Below, one piece after another: positions 32,834 through 43,117 of a stretch of DNA of 64,000 nt. A model generated the notes under the pieces. The model saw only the letters and a program-made list of their open reading frames with translations. It was not told the origin of the DNA and did no database searches. Numbering within the stretch: position 1 is the first letter of the stretch; every line of letters begins with the position of its first letter. The position numbers and the translations under genes were made by a program. The DNA is from Lasiodiplodia sp. COLG20 (lineage: Eukaryota > Ascomycota > Dothideomycetes > Botryosphaeriales > Botryosphaeriaceae): contig VNWV01000004.1 in NCBI GenBank assembly GCA_009801085.1, forward strand, positions 1,860,001 through 1,924,000, in the 5' to 3' direction.

Positions 32834-34621
32834 GGTCCCAGATGTACCATTAACGACTACGCCGCCTTCTCATTCCTCCGGAAGCTACGAAACCCTTTCT
32901 TGCCTCGCGAGTGACAGTAGTGGCCTTTAGGCGGCATTCAGCAGCTACCGTCCAAGAGGCTAGGATGTCCTCTTGGTAGTTAGGTTGGAAGAAGAGATAC
33001 CAGAGCTTGGGCTGCTCTAGGTTCATAGTGGTCCTTTTTGAGTCGAAAGAGGCGCTTTCACATGGGAGACTTGATGCACTGGATGGTATCTCGGCTTTCT
33101 GGATGCACTGCTTCAAGATCAAAGTAAATAGTGGTATTACAAATGTCTGTTACTGTAGAGAAGATGACCCCTGCTCAGTGACTATCACCCCTGTCGTTGC
33201 TAGTTTGTGATTAAAGGTTTTCGTCATGTTGGCATTGTTCAAAGACATGACCGTGAACAGCAACACCTCTCCTCAATGTGTAGGTAAAATTCATTATCGA
33301 AGATAAGATTGGACTGAAACGTCCTTTATTATACATGCACACACCGCTGAAAAACGTCTGTAAACGAGTTTAAAAAATGACATATATTGATGCACTGATG
33401 TGGCCTCCCTCCCTGCCTGGCGAAAATCCCACCGTGCCGAAATAAACCAACTAATCATGTACATTGAGTGTACCCTCTAGAGTCTATAGGTCTACCGTTA
33501 ACGTAGATTTATTCTTCAACTATCTCTCCCTTATTCCCTTCACCATGATATCAAAATTACTACGATCTTTACTGTGCTTTCGGCTGATCCTTTTGCAGCA
33601 TGAAGAAGCGCTCGCTTCATCCCCCACTGCGTCCCGGATGCAGGGAAACTTTTGGATTTCGGGATAAAATTATAAGCCTCACACGAAAATACAAAATTTC
33701 TAAAAGCTTTTCCCTCAGCCATTAGCGTCTAGCATTCCGAGAGTTTCGCCCCGATTACAGGGTAATTAACGCCAAGACATGGCTGGAAATGCTCGCTTAC
33801 ATTGTTAAGGCACAAGCTAAACGTGCTGCCAATGAGGCTGCGGCGATTAAAGGAAAATGTGGCCAGAAGCATAAAGGTCCTGGCCCAGCGGGAGCGAAGG
33901 CTAAAAAGGCACGGAGTGAAGCGGAAGTTGCAGAGGATGAGATGGCCGCAGCAGGGATGGGGAGCTATTGCTCTATCCTCCAACTCTAATATCCATCTGT
34001 TTTATGATAAGAATACGCATACGGACCCAGCAATTTGTTACTATACAGTAGTACGTCGCATTCTCAGCCGCTAGAATAGGAGTTGCAATAAATCACCTCT
34101 TAACCTGTTACCTGTATCATGCGCGGACTCCCTCCGCTCTATCTACTAATCGCAACCGACACTCTTAATGCGAAGGCGCTAATGCATGTCAGCAAACGGC
34201 AACTTTCAGCCCACTGCCTAAAGCCTGCATGCTAAGAGCTGAGCTGATCCCGTATTTCCGGACGGACTTCTTGTCGAAATACGGAAAGCACCCCTTGTAT
34301 ATAGACCCACCTTAAATAGCCCTAATCCTCGGCAACCCCCTGTATATAGTCTAGACTACAGCCCCCAATGGATCCGTAACCCACTGAGTTTTTGACACTT
34401 CTTACCCGTGCAGCTGTGCCGCATCGGCATTGCCTTCCTCATCTATTTAGATGTGCGTTGGCGCAAGGCTGAGAGAGAACAACTGTGGCGTAAGCGCTGC
34501 GAGGCTGAGTGGGGTAGCAAGGCTGATGAAAACCCTTCGTCTTCGGTGCCAGCTCTCATCCATCTTCGGTTGAAACACCTCTTGGCCAACTCTTCGATTC
34601 TTTGAGTGACACTTAGCCAAT
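32834..34621. other. AT-rich spacer between FMC7 and the NLR gene
   Basis: About 1.8 kb holding the transposase relic listed separately and the NLR promoter. No other gene was recognised. The AT-richness with stop-laden frames is typical of old transposon debris in fungi. Confidence 0.55.
33726..33989 (+). pseudogene. Probable transposase C-terminal relic
   Basis: An open frame of about 87 codons after a stop at 33723-33725. It reads FREFRPDYRVINAKTWLEML, a basic Ala/Lys-rich segment, and ends SEAEVAEDEMAAAGMGSYCS. This basic stretch followed by an acidic helix and a short hydrophobic end is what I associate with the C-termini of fungal DDE transposases. That is from memory and not proven. 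There is no upstream catalytic part and no terminal inverted repeat pair within reach, so it would be a 5'-truncated remnant. Confidence 0.35.
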
Positions 34622-37600
34622 ATGGCGCACCGCTTCAACCGCGACGCCTATACGGTAGGGTGGGTCTGCGCTTTGCCCATCGAGCTCATAGCAGCACAGG
34701 AAATGCTCGACGAGGAGCATGATGACCTCCCTCCGGACGGCAACGACGCCAACATCTACACTCTCGGAAGCATCGGTGAGCATAACGTTGTCATTGCCTG
34801 TCTACCCGCAGGCCAAACCGGCACCAACTCCGCCGCGGCGGTTGCCATGCAGATGAAGTCGACCTTCCGCGCAATTCGATTCGGACTCATGGTTGGGATT
34901 GGAGGCGGCGTCCCTGGCCCAGGAACAGATATTCGACTCGGGGATGTTGTTGTCAGCCAGCCAGCCAAGGGCCATGGTGGCGTCATCCAATACGACTTTG
35001 GAAAGTCGACGCCGAACGGTTTTGAGAGAACCGGCTTCTTGAATACTCCGCCGCCAATCCTCCTCAGCGCCCTCATGAAGCTACAAGCGAGATACGGTCG
35101 AGCTAAGAGCGATCCCTGGCTACACATGCTGAAACTCAGCAAGCTACTCCAGTTCAGCCGCGACCATATCGGCGACGATGTACTGTTCGACGGAGGATAC
35201 AACCATGTTGGAGGAGGGGATAGCTGTATGCTCTGTGACGATACACGGAAGCTGCATCGGAAGAAAAGATCTGTGAACAGACCTGAACCTCACTACGGCA
35301 CCATCGCATCGGGAAACCAGGTGATGAGGGACGGCGCTGTAAGGGACCAAATCAGCTCTGAATTTGGAGGGGTTATGTGCTTCGAGATGGAGGCAGCGGG
35401 CCTGATGAACAATTTCCCATGCCTGGTGATCCGTGGAATCTGCGACTACGCCGACTCGCACAAGAACAAAGAATGGCAGCCGTACGCGGCTGGAACAGCG
35501 GCGGCATACGCAAAAGAATTGCTGTTAGTAATACCAGCGGAAGCTGTAAAGCAGATACAGACGGTCGATCAAGCAACACGAGGTTAGTGTAGCTATTATA
35601 GCTCTATACAGAAAAATTAAGCTCACATGCCCCAGAGCAAATGCGTACCTTCCACCTCCCCTTCCTACAAAATCGCCAATTTGTCGGCCGAAGTGCAGAG
35701 CTTAATAGGCTGAAACAAAAGCTTCTCGTGAACAAAGACTGCCAGAAAATGGCAATTAGCGGTCTTGGTGGTGTTGGCAAGACACAAGTTGCGCTGCAAT
35801 TTGCATACTCTGTCAAGGGTGACTATCCGGAGTTCTCCATCTTCTGGGTCCAGGCGTCGAGTATGGAGACCTTTGAACGTAGTTGCATAGAGATGGCAAC
35901 AGCGCTAGGGATACGCCAGGACAGCAAAGATGACGTTAAGAAACTGGTACAGCGGTGGTTATGTGGAAAGAAGGCGGGAAAATGGTTGCTTATCGTCGAT
36001 AACGCCGACGACCTGGATCTGCTTCGTGGTTTTGAGCAAACAGAAGGCTTGCTAACCTTCCTACCAGAAAATGAAGATGGCCTCACCATATTCACTACGC
36101 GCCATGGGGAGGTAGCCCAAAGTCTGGCCGGAAACGACGTGGTTGAGATAGGAAAGATGGCGAGACAGGAAGCGGTAGACTTGTTCGAGAAGTCGCTGCT
36201 CCGAAAGAGCCCTCCTGACAACCATCAGATCGTACTGGATCTTCTCCATGAGCTGGAATACCTCCCGTTGGCTATCACTCAGGCGGCAGCCTATATCAAC
36301 ACAAACAAAATTCCCATCTCCGACTATCTGCTGCTATTGAAGAGCACAGACGAGGATGCTGTCATCGTTCTAAGCCGGAATTTCAACGACAAGACACGTT
36401 ATCCGAACTCGGCAAACGCAGTCGCAAAGACGTGGACGATTACGTTTAACAAGATTCTCAAACACGACAAAGTAGCGGCAGATCTCCTTGCCTTCATATC
36501 TTGCATCGAATGGAAAGCAATTCCGTACTCCATTTTACCAGCAAAACATCCCCAAGCCCGGCTAGTGGAGGCAATCGGCACGCTCTGCGCCTATTCGTTC
36601 CTGAACAGACGGGACGATGGCAAGAAATTTGATATGCATCGGCTCGTCCATTTGGCAACGGGAATATGGGTTGTTCAGAACGGGGTTGCAGTAGCGACGA
36701 GCATGGCGGCAATAAAACACCTCTCGAAAGTCTTTCCTTCCGACAATTGGCGCAATCGCGAGACCTGGCGCGACTATCTGCCACATGTGGCACGCATAGA
36801 CAAAAACGAACAATGCCGAGACACGAGGGAAAAGAGCAAGCTCTGCGTGAAGGTTGGGCGGTGCTTGTACGTCGATGGGAGGATGAATGAAGCTGTTCTC
36901 TGGCTACAGGAGTCTTGCGAATGGAGGGATAGAAATCTCCCCGAAAATAACGCGGATCGGCTATTATCACAGCACGAGCTCGCCAGAGCATACAGAGGAA
37001 ACGGGCAGATTAAGAAAGCAGTCGAGCTGCTCGAACGTATCGTCGCAATGGAAGCGGAAGTACTCGCAGAAGACGATCCCTCACGACTCGCGTCACAACA
37101 CGCACTCGCCATGGCATACGAAGCACAGGGGCAGATTAAGGAGGCAGTTAAGCTACTCGAACGTATTGTCGCAATAGAAGCGGAAGTGCTCGCAGAAGAC
37201 AATCGCTCACGACTAACGTCGCAGTACGCACTCGCCATAGCATACAGATCAGACGGACAGGTCGAGAAGGCAGTCGAGCTACTCGAGCGTGTCGTCGCGA
37301 TACGTACGAAAGTACTCGTAGAAGACCATCCCGATCGATTAGCGTCGCAGCACGCACTCGCCGTAGCATACGGAGTAAACGGACAAGTCGAGAAGGCAGT
37401 CGAGCTACTCGAACGTATCGTTACGATAAAAGCGGAAGTGCTCGTAGAAGACCATTACGATCGACTAGCGTCGCAGCACGCACTCGCCGTAGCATACGAA
37501 GCAAACAGACAAGTCGAGAAGGCAGTCGAGCTGCTCGAGCATGTCGTCGCGATACGTACGAGAGTGCTCGCGGAAAACCATCCCGATCGACTAGCGTCGC

Positions 37601-38010
37601 AGCATGAGCTCGCCCGAGCATACAAAGCAAACGGGCAGGTCGAGAAGGCAGTCGAACTACTCAAGCATGTCGTTGCGATATAAGCGGAAGTACTCGCAGA
37701 AGACCATCCCGATCGATTAATATCGGAGAAGGCTCTAGCTATTTTCTACAATGAATTGTCAGACAAGTCTAAAGCGGAAGATGCCTTGAAATCACCTATC
37801 AACGACCTAGAAGCTGGGGATAAAGAGGAATGTCGGTTCGATCAAGCATTAGAGATTCAGCGAGCGACATCCTACAACAGCAGTGCATCTATTGCGGTGT
37901 CGGATCAGTCGCCAATATATCAGGATCAGGAACTGAAGTCGAGCAAAATTTCGAAGAGGAGACTTTATTGGAGGCAGCTGAAAGGTGTTTTTAGAAATCA
38001 TAGGCAGTAA
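34622..38010 (+). CDS. NOD-like receptor: nucleoside phosphorylase - NB-ARC - TPR, with an in-frame stop at 37681-37683
   Basis: Exon 1 34622-35582 and exon 2 from 35636; the 53-nt intron has a GTTAGT donor and a CCCCAG acceptor. Exon 1 (320 aa) is a PNP_UDP-type nucleoside phosphorylase-like domain (YTVGWVCALPIE, GLMVGIGGGVPG, CFEMEAAGLM, VIRGICDYADSHKN). The NB-ARC domain follows: P-loop GLGGVGKT (about 363-370), Walker B-like WLLIVDNADD, TIFTTRHGEVA, and the GLPL-like LEYLPLAITQAAAY. From about residue 762 come six 42-residue TPR units. The frame stops at TAA (37681), giving 1002 aa, but continues open for 108 more codons with TPR-like sequence until 38010. Fungal NLRs of this make-up act in allorecognition and immunity by family. 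The stop may be a recent nonsense mutation, a real C-terminus or a readthrough site. Confidence 0.88.
36952..37734 (+). repeat. 126-bp tandem repeats encoding TPR units of the NLR
   Basis: Six units of 42 codons (pattern RLASQHALA-x-AY-x-x-x-GQ-[VI]-EKAVELLE, then VVAI-x-x-x-VL-x-ED-x-x-D) plus a degenerate seventh. Neighbouring units are nearly identical at DNA level, for example the shared CAAGTCGAGAAGGCAGTCGA. That indicates recent homogenisation. Such high-identity repeats are a known hallmark of rapidly evolving fungal NLRs. Confidence 0.9.
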
Positions 38011-38874
38011 CGGCGTTCCTGTTTCTGTACGCATGGAATTCTGCGTCCGCCAGAAGAAGTTAGGCTAAGGACAGTCACATGTCGAACAGTTACAGGCCTG
38101 GCAGGGAAGAAGGTGTGGCTCACATGGATTTTTATCTTACTTCAATGATAATTAGCGCATAGCCAGTCGTATTGCACTAACCAATGTTGGTTTATCGATC
38201 TGCTCGTGTGTACCAACCTGCGTGGCGAATTTCAACGCCGTGTACGGTGTCGACCACATCGTCGATATTAACTTTCTAAATAACTCGGTGGAACTATAAA
38301 GCTCCGAAAAGGTCCTTTGAGAGATTGATGTCGGTGCTGTGGCGAAGAAATGCTTCGCGCGAAGAAGATACAGGGGGGTCTCGCAGCCGACGGCTAGCAT
38401 GAAGAACAGTAAGGCCCCATACCTTAGCCTTTTCTTCGAAAAATAACATATATCAGTAGTTGAAGCTATCTTCCGGATCAGAATGTAGAAAGAAAAATTC
38501 TACACGTACGTCCGGACGATAGCTTCAACATGGGCAAAAATAATCCACGCTAGCCATTGGCTGCGAGAGGGGACTGTACAACCTGCAGAAAGTAGGCGAT
38601 AGATGGCCCCATTTGGACGAAATTTTGAGCAAGAGAGGTCTCAGGTATTAAGTAGTGTTCTTGAATAAAATTTTACTCAGAGCTACAAAAATAATCAGTG
38701 CGTGCATAGGCTTTATATCGCTGTGAAGTAGAAGTACATCGCATTTGTCTCGGCACGCAGGGACTTCCGGCACACAGGGAGGAAGGTTACGGTTCTTTTT
38801 TATTTTCTTTTTGCTAACCTCTGCAGCAGTTGCTTGAGCTGTTCTTGTCTCCCTTCAATCCTTGCCGTGTATCA
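38011..38874. other. AT-rich spacer between the NLR and FMC8
   Basis: No gene was recognised on either strand. It contains the 71-bp hairpin listed separately. The NLR and FMC8 converge here, so both 3' ends fall in this stretch. Confidence 0.5.
38459..38529. repeat. 71-bp near-perfect hairpin (MITE-like inverted repeat)
   Basis: Left arm 38459-38477 and right arm 38511-38529 are inverted copies of GTTGAAGCTATCKTCCGGA (19 bp, one mismatch). Inside, TGTAGAA (38484-38490) pairs with TTCTACA (38498-38504) around a 7-nt loop. It can fold into a long stem. It may be a tiny MITE-like element, a solo inverted repeat or a structured RNA. It lies in the spacer where the two arms of the paralogue cluster meet. 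Confidence 0.75.
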
Positions 38875-39909
38875 TCACTTCTTTTGTGCCAGCTCTTCCT
38901 TCTGCTTCTGAGCAAGCTGAAGGATCCGTTCCTTGAACTCCTTCTTGGCCTGTTCGGCCCTCTCCTGCTCGACCTTCTTCGCAGCCTCCCTTTCCTTCTC
39001 CTCCTGAGCTGCTCGCGCCGCTTTAGCCTCAGCATTCTCACGCATGACGGGAAGACGCACCTTGAAATACTCCTCAAGCGTCTCCATATTCTCCACCACA
39101 TGCCTGCCGGGCCACCTCTCCAGCCCCTGCAGATCGACCTCGTACTCGAACTCAAACTTCGCATACGTCGTCTTCCCATTCAACGACCGCCCATCCCTGA
39201 AGTTCAGCACAGGCAAATCCAAATGCGGCTCCGCCTCGGTGTCGGCGCCGCTCCTGACCAGCAAGAACGTCCGCAAAAACTTGTCCCTCTTCTCATCGTC
39301 GCCGTAAGCGGCGGCCATGATGTGCAGCGACTTGCCGCCGAGCGACGTGCACGAGACGATGCTGACGGCCGTGCCCTCGTCGTCCCAGCTGCGCACGATG
39401 CCCGGGTGCCCGCCGTGCCAGTCGCCGTTCGGAATCACGTACACGATTAATCCGGCCTGTAGGTCGCGGACGGCGAGACGCAGGTCCAGATCGCTCGGCG
39501 TCGTGCGCGGAGGCTTCGGCAGGCCGTGGTGCCAGATGTCGTTGTTGATCTGCTGCTGCTGGAGGAACGATGAGTATGAGGATGGCGTGACGGGGGAGTA
39601 TTGGCGGGGGTTATTGTAGCGGGGGGGCTTTTGGGATGGGGGGTAGCTACATGAGGGTGGGCCGTTCGGAACGGGCGGCGTGGCCGTGTTCACAGTGAGG
39701 CCGCTGAATGACCTCGTCCTCATGGCGCGGGGACCGGTCGGGGGTCGGAAGCCTCTGGACTGGAAAGTCGTTGTTGAGCCAGACCTCGCATGGCTAGAGG
39801 GGGGGCCCAGAGATAGAGAGGACATGTTGGTGTTAAGAGATTCGTCGCCCTGGGAGAAGTCCAGCTTCTCCGGGATTGACGAGCCGGTGTTGGATGCCTG
39901 GTTCTGCAT
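38875..39909 (-). CDS. FMC8: MazF/PemK-like-domain fungal protein, paralogue 8
   Basis: 344 aa, intron-free. Residues 1-145 are disordered and contain PTGPRAMRTRSF, a short motif shared with FMC10. The domain (about 148-275) has LQAGLIVYVI, HGGHPGIVRSW, VSIVSCTSLGG, LDLPVLNFRDG and KTTYAKFEFEYEVDLQGL. It ends in a charged coiled coil from about residue 285 (AKAARAAQEEKEREAAKK onward). Forms a subgroup with FMC9 and FMC10, which share the [LFD]-[DN]-LPVL block and the same strand. Function unknown. Confidence 0.85.
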   Translation of the reverse strand: MQNQASNTGSSIPEKLDFSQGDESLNTNMSSLSLGPPSSHARSGSTTTFQSRGFRPPTGPRAMRTRSFSGLTVNTATPPVPNGPPSCSYPPSQKPPRYNNPRQYSPVTPSSYSSFLQQQQINNDIWHHGLPKPPRTTPSDLDLRLAVRDLQAGLIVYVIPNGDWHGGHPGIVRSWDDEGTAVSIVSCTSLGGKSLHIMAAAYGDDEKRDKFLRTFLLVRSGADTEAEPHLDLPVLNFRDGRSLNGKTTYAKFEFEYEVDLQGLERWPGRHVVENMETLEEYFKVRLPVMRENAEAKAARAAQEEKEREAAKKVEQERAEQAKKEFKERILQLAQKQKEELAQKK

Positions 39910-40802
39910 CTTGTTGGAACGAGAAATGTTGCTTTCCTTTGTCTTGGTTTAGTAGAATAGGGTGTTGGACTTTCAGAAACTTTTGAGTGCGTCTGAAGCC
40001 GAGTCGGGATGCGAGATTTGTGTGGGTTATAGTCACTAAAGCCCCGGAGAGGCACTCTAGATATGTCTGGTTGACACTACTGAACTGCGCGAACGTGTCT
40101 CAACAATGCGCGGGGTGTTTCTGATGAGGAAATTGTTCAGTGTGTGGAAGATCCTATTACTCAAACGAATCATGTTCAGCTTAGCTACATTGCTGTGTAT
40201 TGCGCTATGAAGACGAACCTGAACGGTTAGGAGTGCCGAAAATGTTGTTTGAGTACAATACGGCTACGTTGGCAAATCATTGTTTACATACATATCTAGT
40301 GGTCGTATATAATTGAACAGGGAGAGATCCATGATAGGATGAAATTTGTGGCGTTTGAACAAAGAAAAGATCGATGTTAATTTGAAAACCATGTCATCTA
40401 AGGCATTTTAGAGGCCTAAAAAGAATCATTATATAGTATGGTAAAGTCTGCAAAGAGACAGCAGCAAATGAAGTGTGCGGGATAATGGGTGGAATACTTG
40501 GATGCAGGCTTAAGTATGCGGTACCGGGGCGTAAGTTGCTAGCAAATAAAAGTCAATCAGAAGCAGGGCGAATGTTTTCGATTCGTCTCGAATCACCAAT
40601 CATGAGCAAGAAGTCTCCAGCAGGATCCTGTCTTTGTTAGACGGCTCTCTCGTTACATTGTTAGTCCCGGGTTGGCAAGTCAGAGACCTTATCATGAGTT
40701 TTCAACAGTAATAGTTTTATTGGGCCAGGGTATACGCTAATGACCAAAAGCAGCTAAATTCCATCTTCAAGGAGCACCCAGAAATGTATCCTCCTCTGCC
40801 TC
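39910..40802. other. Spacer FMC8-FMC9, nothing recognised
   Basis: About 0.9 kb, AT-rich, containing the FMC8 promoter and the 3' flank of FMC9. No reading frame or RNA gene was recognised. Confidence 0.5.
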
Positions 40803-42245
40803 CTACGGAGTCGCAGTCTGAAGCGCTCTCGCAGCCTCAGCGACCTTCTTTTTCATCTCTTCCTGAACCCTCTGCTTTGCTGCTTCTCTGGCCTCCACCC
40901 TCTGCTTGCGCCTGACGGTGGCCTCGGCCTCCTTGATCAACGGCAGCCGCAGGTTCAAGTAACCGTACAGCGTGTCCAAGCTCTGATCATCCAGAACGTA
41001 CTTGTTCTGCAAGCTCACTCCATCGCCGTACTTGCAGATGTCAGACAACTCGCAGTGGAAGCGGTAGACGAAGCGGAAGTACGTCGTCTTCTTCAAGTAC
41101 TTCCCCTCGCGCAGCCTCAGCACCGGCAAGTCCAGGCTCTGGTAGGTGGGCTCGTGATCCTGGTTGGACCGGTCCCAGATCTTCAGGTACTCCCTGGCGA
41201 TGCGCACCTTCTCGTGCGTCTCTCGGATGCGGGCCATCTTGCTCCTCATGCCCTGTCCGAGGAAGCTGGTGCCGACCAGGATCTCGACGTAGCCGGCGTC
41301 CTTCCAGTCGATGACCAGGCCCGGGTGTCGGCCGGTGCCCCACGTCGCGTTGGGCTTCAGGTGCACGATCATGCCCTTCTCGAGGTCGTCCAGCCGCAGG
41401 TCGAATCGTGCGTGTGAGTCCTTGCGCGTGTCTGCTAGCCACGGCTTGGGCGGGCTGGTCTTGCTTAGGTCGAGCGACGGGTCGGTGACGGGAGTGGCTC
41501 CACCGGCGGCAGGCTGCGTGAAGGTGACATCCCGCAGGCCGGCGAGCGAGAGCGGGCCCGACAAGTCTTCTTCCTCGTTAGGCTCTGCGACGCGGTAAGT
41601 GGCTGATGGCCTGGCAGCCTGTCCTGTCGCTGGTCTTTGGAAGTCGGGAGGAGCGTAGCCTTGGTGGAACTGTTGCTGAAGGTGGGTTGGGGTAGGATCG
41701 AAGCTATAGGCTTGCTGCTGATAGCCCAAGGGAGGCATCGCGTACTGCATATTATGCGCCCGCGGCTGTGTCGGGATATATGGCGCCATGTTCTGTGCGG
41801 GCGTACGGCGCTGGATGATATTGGGGTTCCTGGGACCCCGTGGTGGCGTCATGGCCCTTGGCTTGTGCAGCCCGCCGTCGGCTTGGAAGCTCACGGGCGC
41901 CGTATATTGGTTCTGAGTGGGGGAAAGGCCTGAAGGGTGTGCAGCGCTGCTAAGAGAGGGTCGATGAAGGTCCGCGGGAGCGGATGGCAAGACGGAGGAT
42001 GAAGTCGCTTGGATGGCCACACCATTACATGCAAGTCCACAATTTGGGTTCAGGTTGTGGAGCTGGCAGCAGGTCGGTCTGCGAGGACCTATAGGAGCGT
42101 TCGCTGGGGGTGCCTGGAGGGGTAGCTGGTTTTTGTCTCCGCTGGAGCCACGGTCGCGGCCATTTTCGGCAACTGGATCTAGGTTTTTCTCATCAGAAGA
42201 GCATAAAACAATAGGGAGACGGGGCGACATACGGCGGTTATCCAT
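40803..42245 (-). CDS. FMC9: MazF/PemK-like-domain fungal protein, paralogue 9
   Basis: 480 aa. The long disordered N-terminus is Gln/Pro-rich and includes HKPRAMTPPRGPRN, related to the GPRAMR motif of FMC8 and FMC10. The conserved domain (about 285-415) reads LEKGMIVHLKPN, TGRHPGLVIDW, VEILVGTSFLGQG, LDLPVLRLREGKYLKKTTYF and VYRFHCELSDI. The C-terminus is a basic coiled coil (RRKQRVEAREAAKQRVQEE). Same strand and order as FMC8 and FMC10, consistent with tandem duplication. Intron-free. Function unknown. Confidence 0.85.
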   Translation of the reverse strand: MDNRRMSPRLPIVLCSSDEKNLDPVAENGRDRGSSGDKNQLPLQAPPANAPIGPRRPTCCQLHNLNPNCGLACNGVAIQATSSSVLPSAPADLHRPSLSSAAHPSGLSPTQNQYTAPVSFQADGGLHKPRAMTPPRGPRNPNIIQRRTPAQNMAPYIPTQPRAHNMQYAMPPLGYQQQAYSFDPTPTHLQQQFHQGYAPPDFQRPATGQAARPSATYRVAEPNEEEDLSGPLSLAGLRDVTFTQPAAGGATPVTDPSLDLSKTSPPKPWLADTRKDSHARFDLRLDDLEKGMIVHLKPNATWGTGRHPGLVIDWKDAGYVEILVGTSFLGQGMRSKMARIRETHEKVRIAREYLKIWDRSNQDHEPTYQSLDLPVLRLREGKYLKKTTYFRFVYRFHCELSDICKYGDGVSLQNKYVLDDQSLDTLYGYLNLRLPLIKEAEATVRRKQRVEAREAAKQRVQEEMKKKVAEAARALQTATP

Positions 42246-43117
42246 TTTGAGGGTAGATTCGGCGTAGCGCGTTGAAGAAGAAGGTGGTTAGAGGAGAGTC
42301 TAAGGCGCTGGGTCAGGAAGATGGCGCGGGTGGGTGGTAGGTTGCTTGGGTTTGGTGTCCGCGGCAAAGAAATATACACAACGATTGCCTTGCCTGGTAA
42401 GCCCGGGTGTTAGATGCCTCCGATCCGGGCCAAGGCTGCCATCGGGCAGGGTGGCCAGCAAACGGAAAGGTCTCTCTCACTCACTATCTCACGCCTCTCG
42501 GCCTCAGGCACCAATCTGAATAGCCCACCCGCCGAAATGACATCTTCAGAAGTATATATACTATTCTTGTTCCTGAATACATTGCTGATTCTAACTAAGT
42601 GGGCTTTCTTTGCTTTAAATCCAAAGGGGCCGCTCTCGGATTGCCAGAAAAAAGGAGCAATCGCTAAGCCCCGTGCTAGAAATAATCCTGCATGACCTTA
42701 CTACCTGCTTGGTGCGTAACCCGTGTGATATCGCTACAATCGGCAAGCAAGAGGTCATTGTCATGGCTGGTCCAATTAGTCTGGCACTGGCCCGGCTGGG
42801 TTTTGCTTCCATTGTCAGCTCTGGGGGTCTTGTGTTTCACTTGATATCGAATTGAAGAAGCACGAGATAAGAACGCCATGACTTGTTGCATTTGCCTATA
42901 CTGAAAACGCAGTCGGTTCAAGAATACAATGAAGCCCGCTGCTAATAGTGTAAAGCCCAACGCATCGTCTGCAAAGTAGGGAAAACAACATGTTTCCTCT
43001 TCTTGCCCATGAGACCATGCAAGACCTAAAGCAAAAACAACATAAGCAGTCCACCTGAATCTCTTCTCAATCGTCCGTTGGCCCAAACATGCCATTATTC
43101 AGTTTGGACTGGCCAAA
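42246..43117. other. Spacer FMC9-FMC10 with a hydrophobic minus-strand ORF
   Basis: A 139-codon minus-strand frame (42676-43095) starts 22 bp after the FMC10 stop. It encodes two hydrophobic segments (WTAYVVFALGLAW; LGFTLLAAGFIVFL). It may be an extra exon, a separate small membrane protein or chance. The left end holds the FMC9 promoter. Confidence 0.35.
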
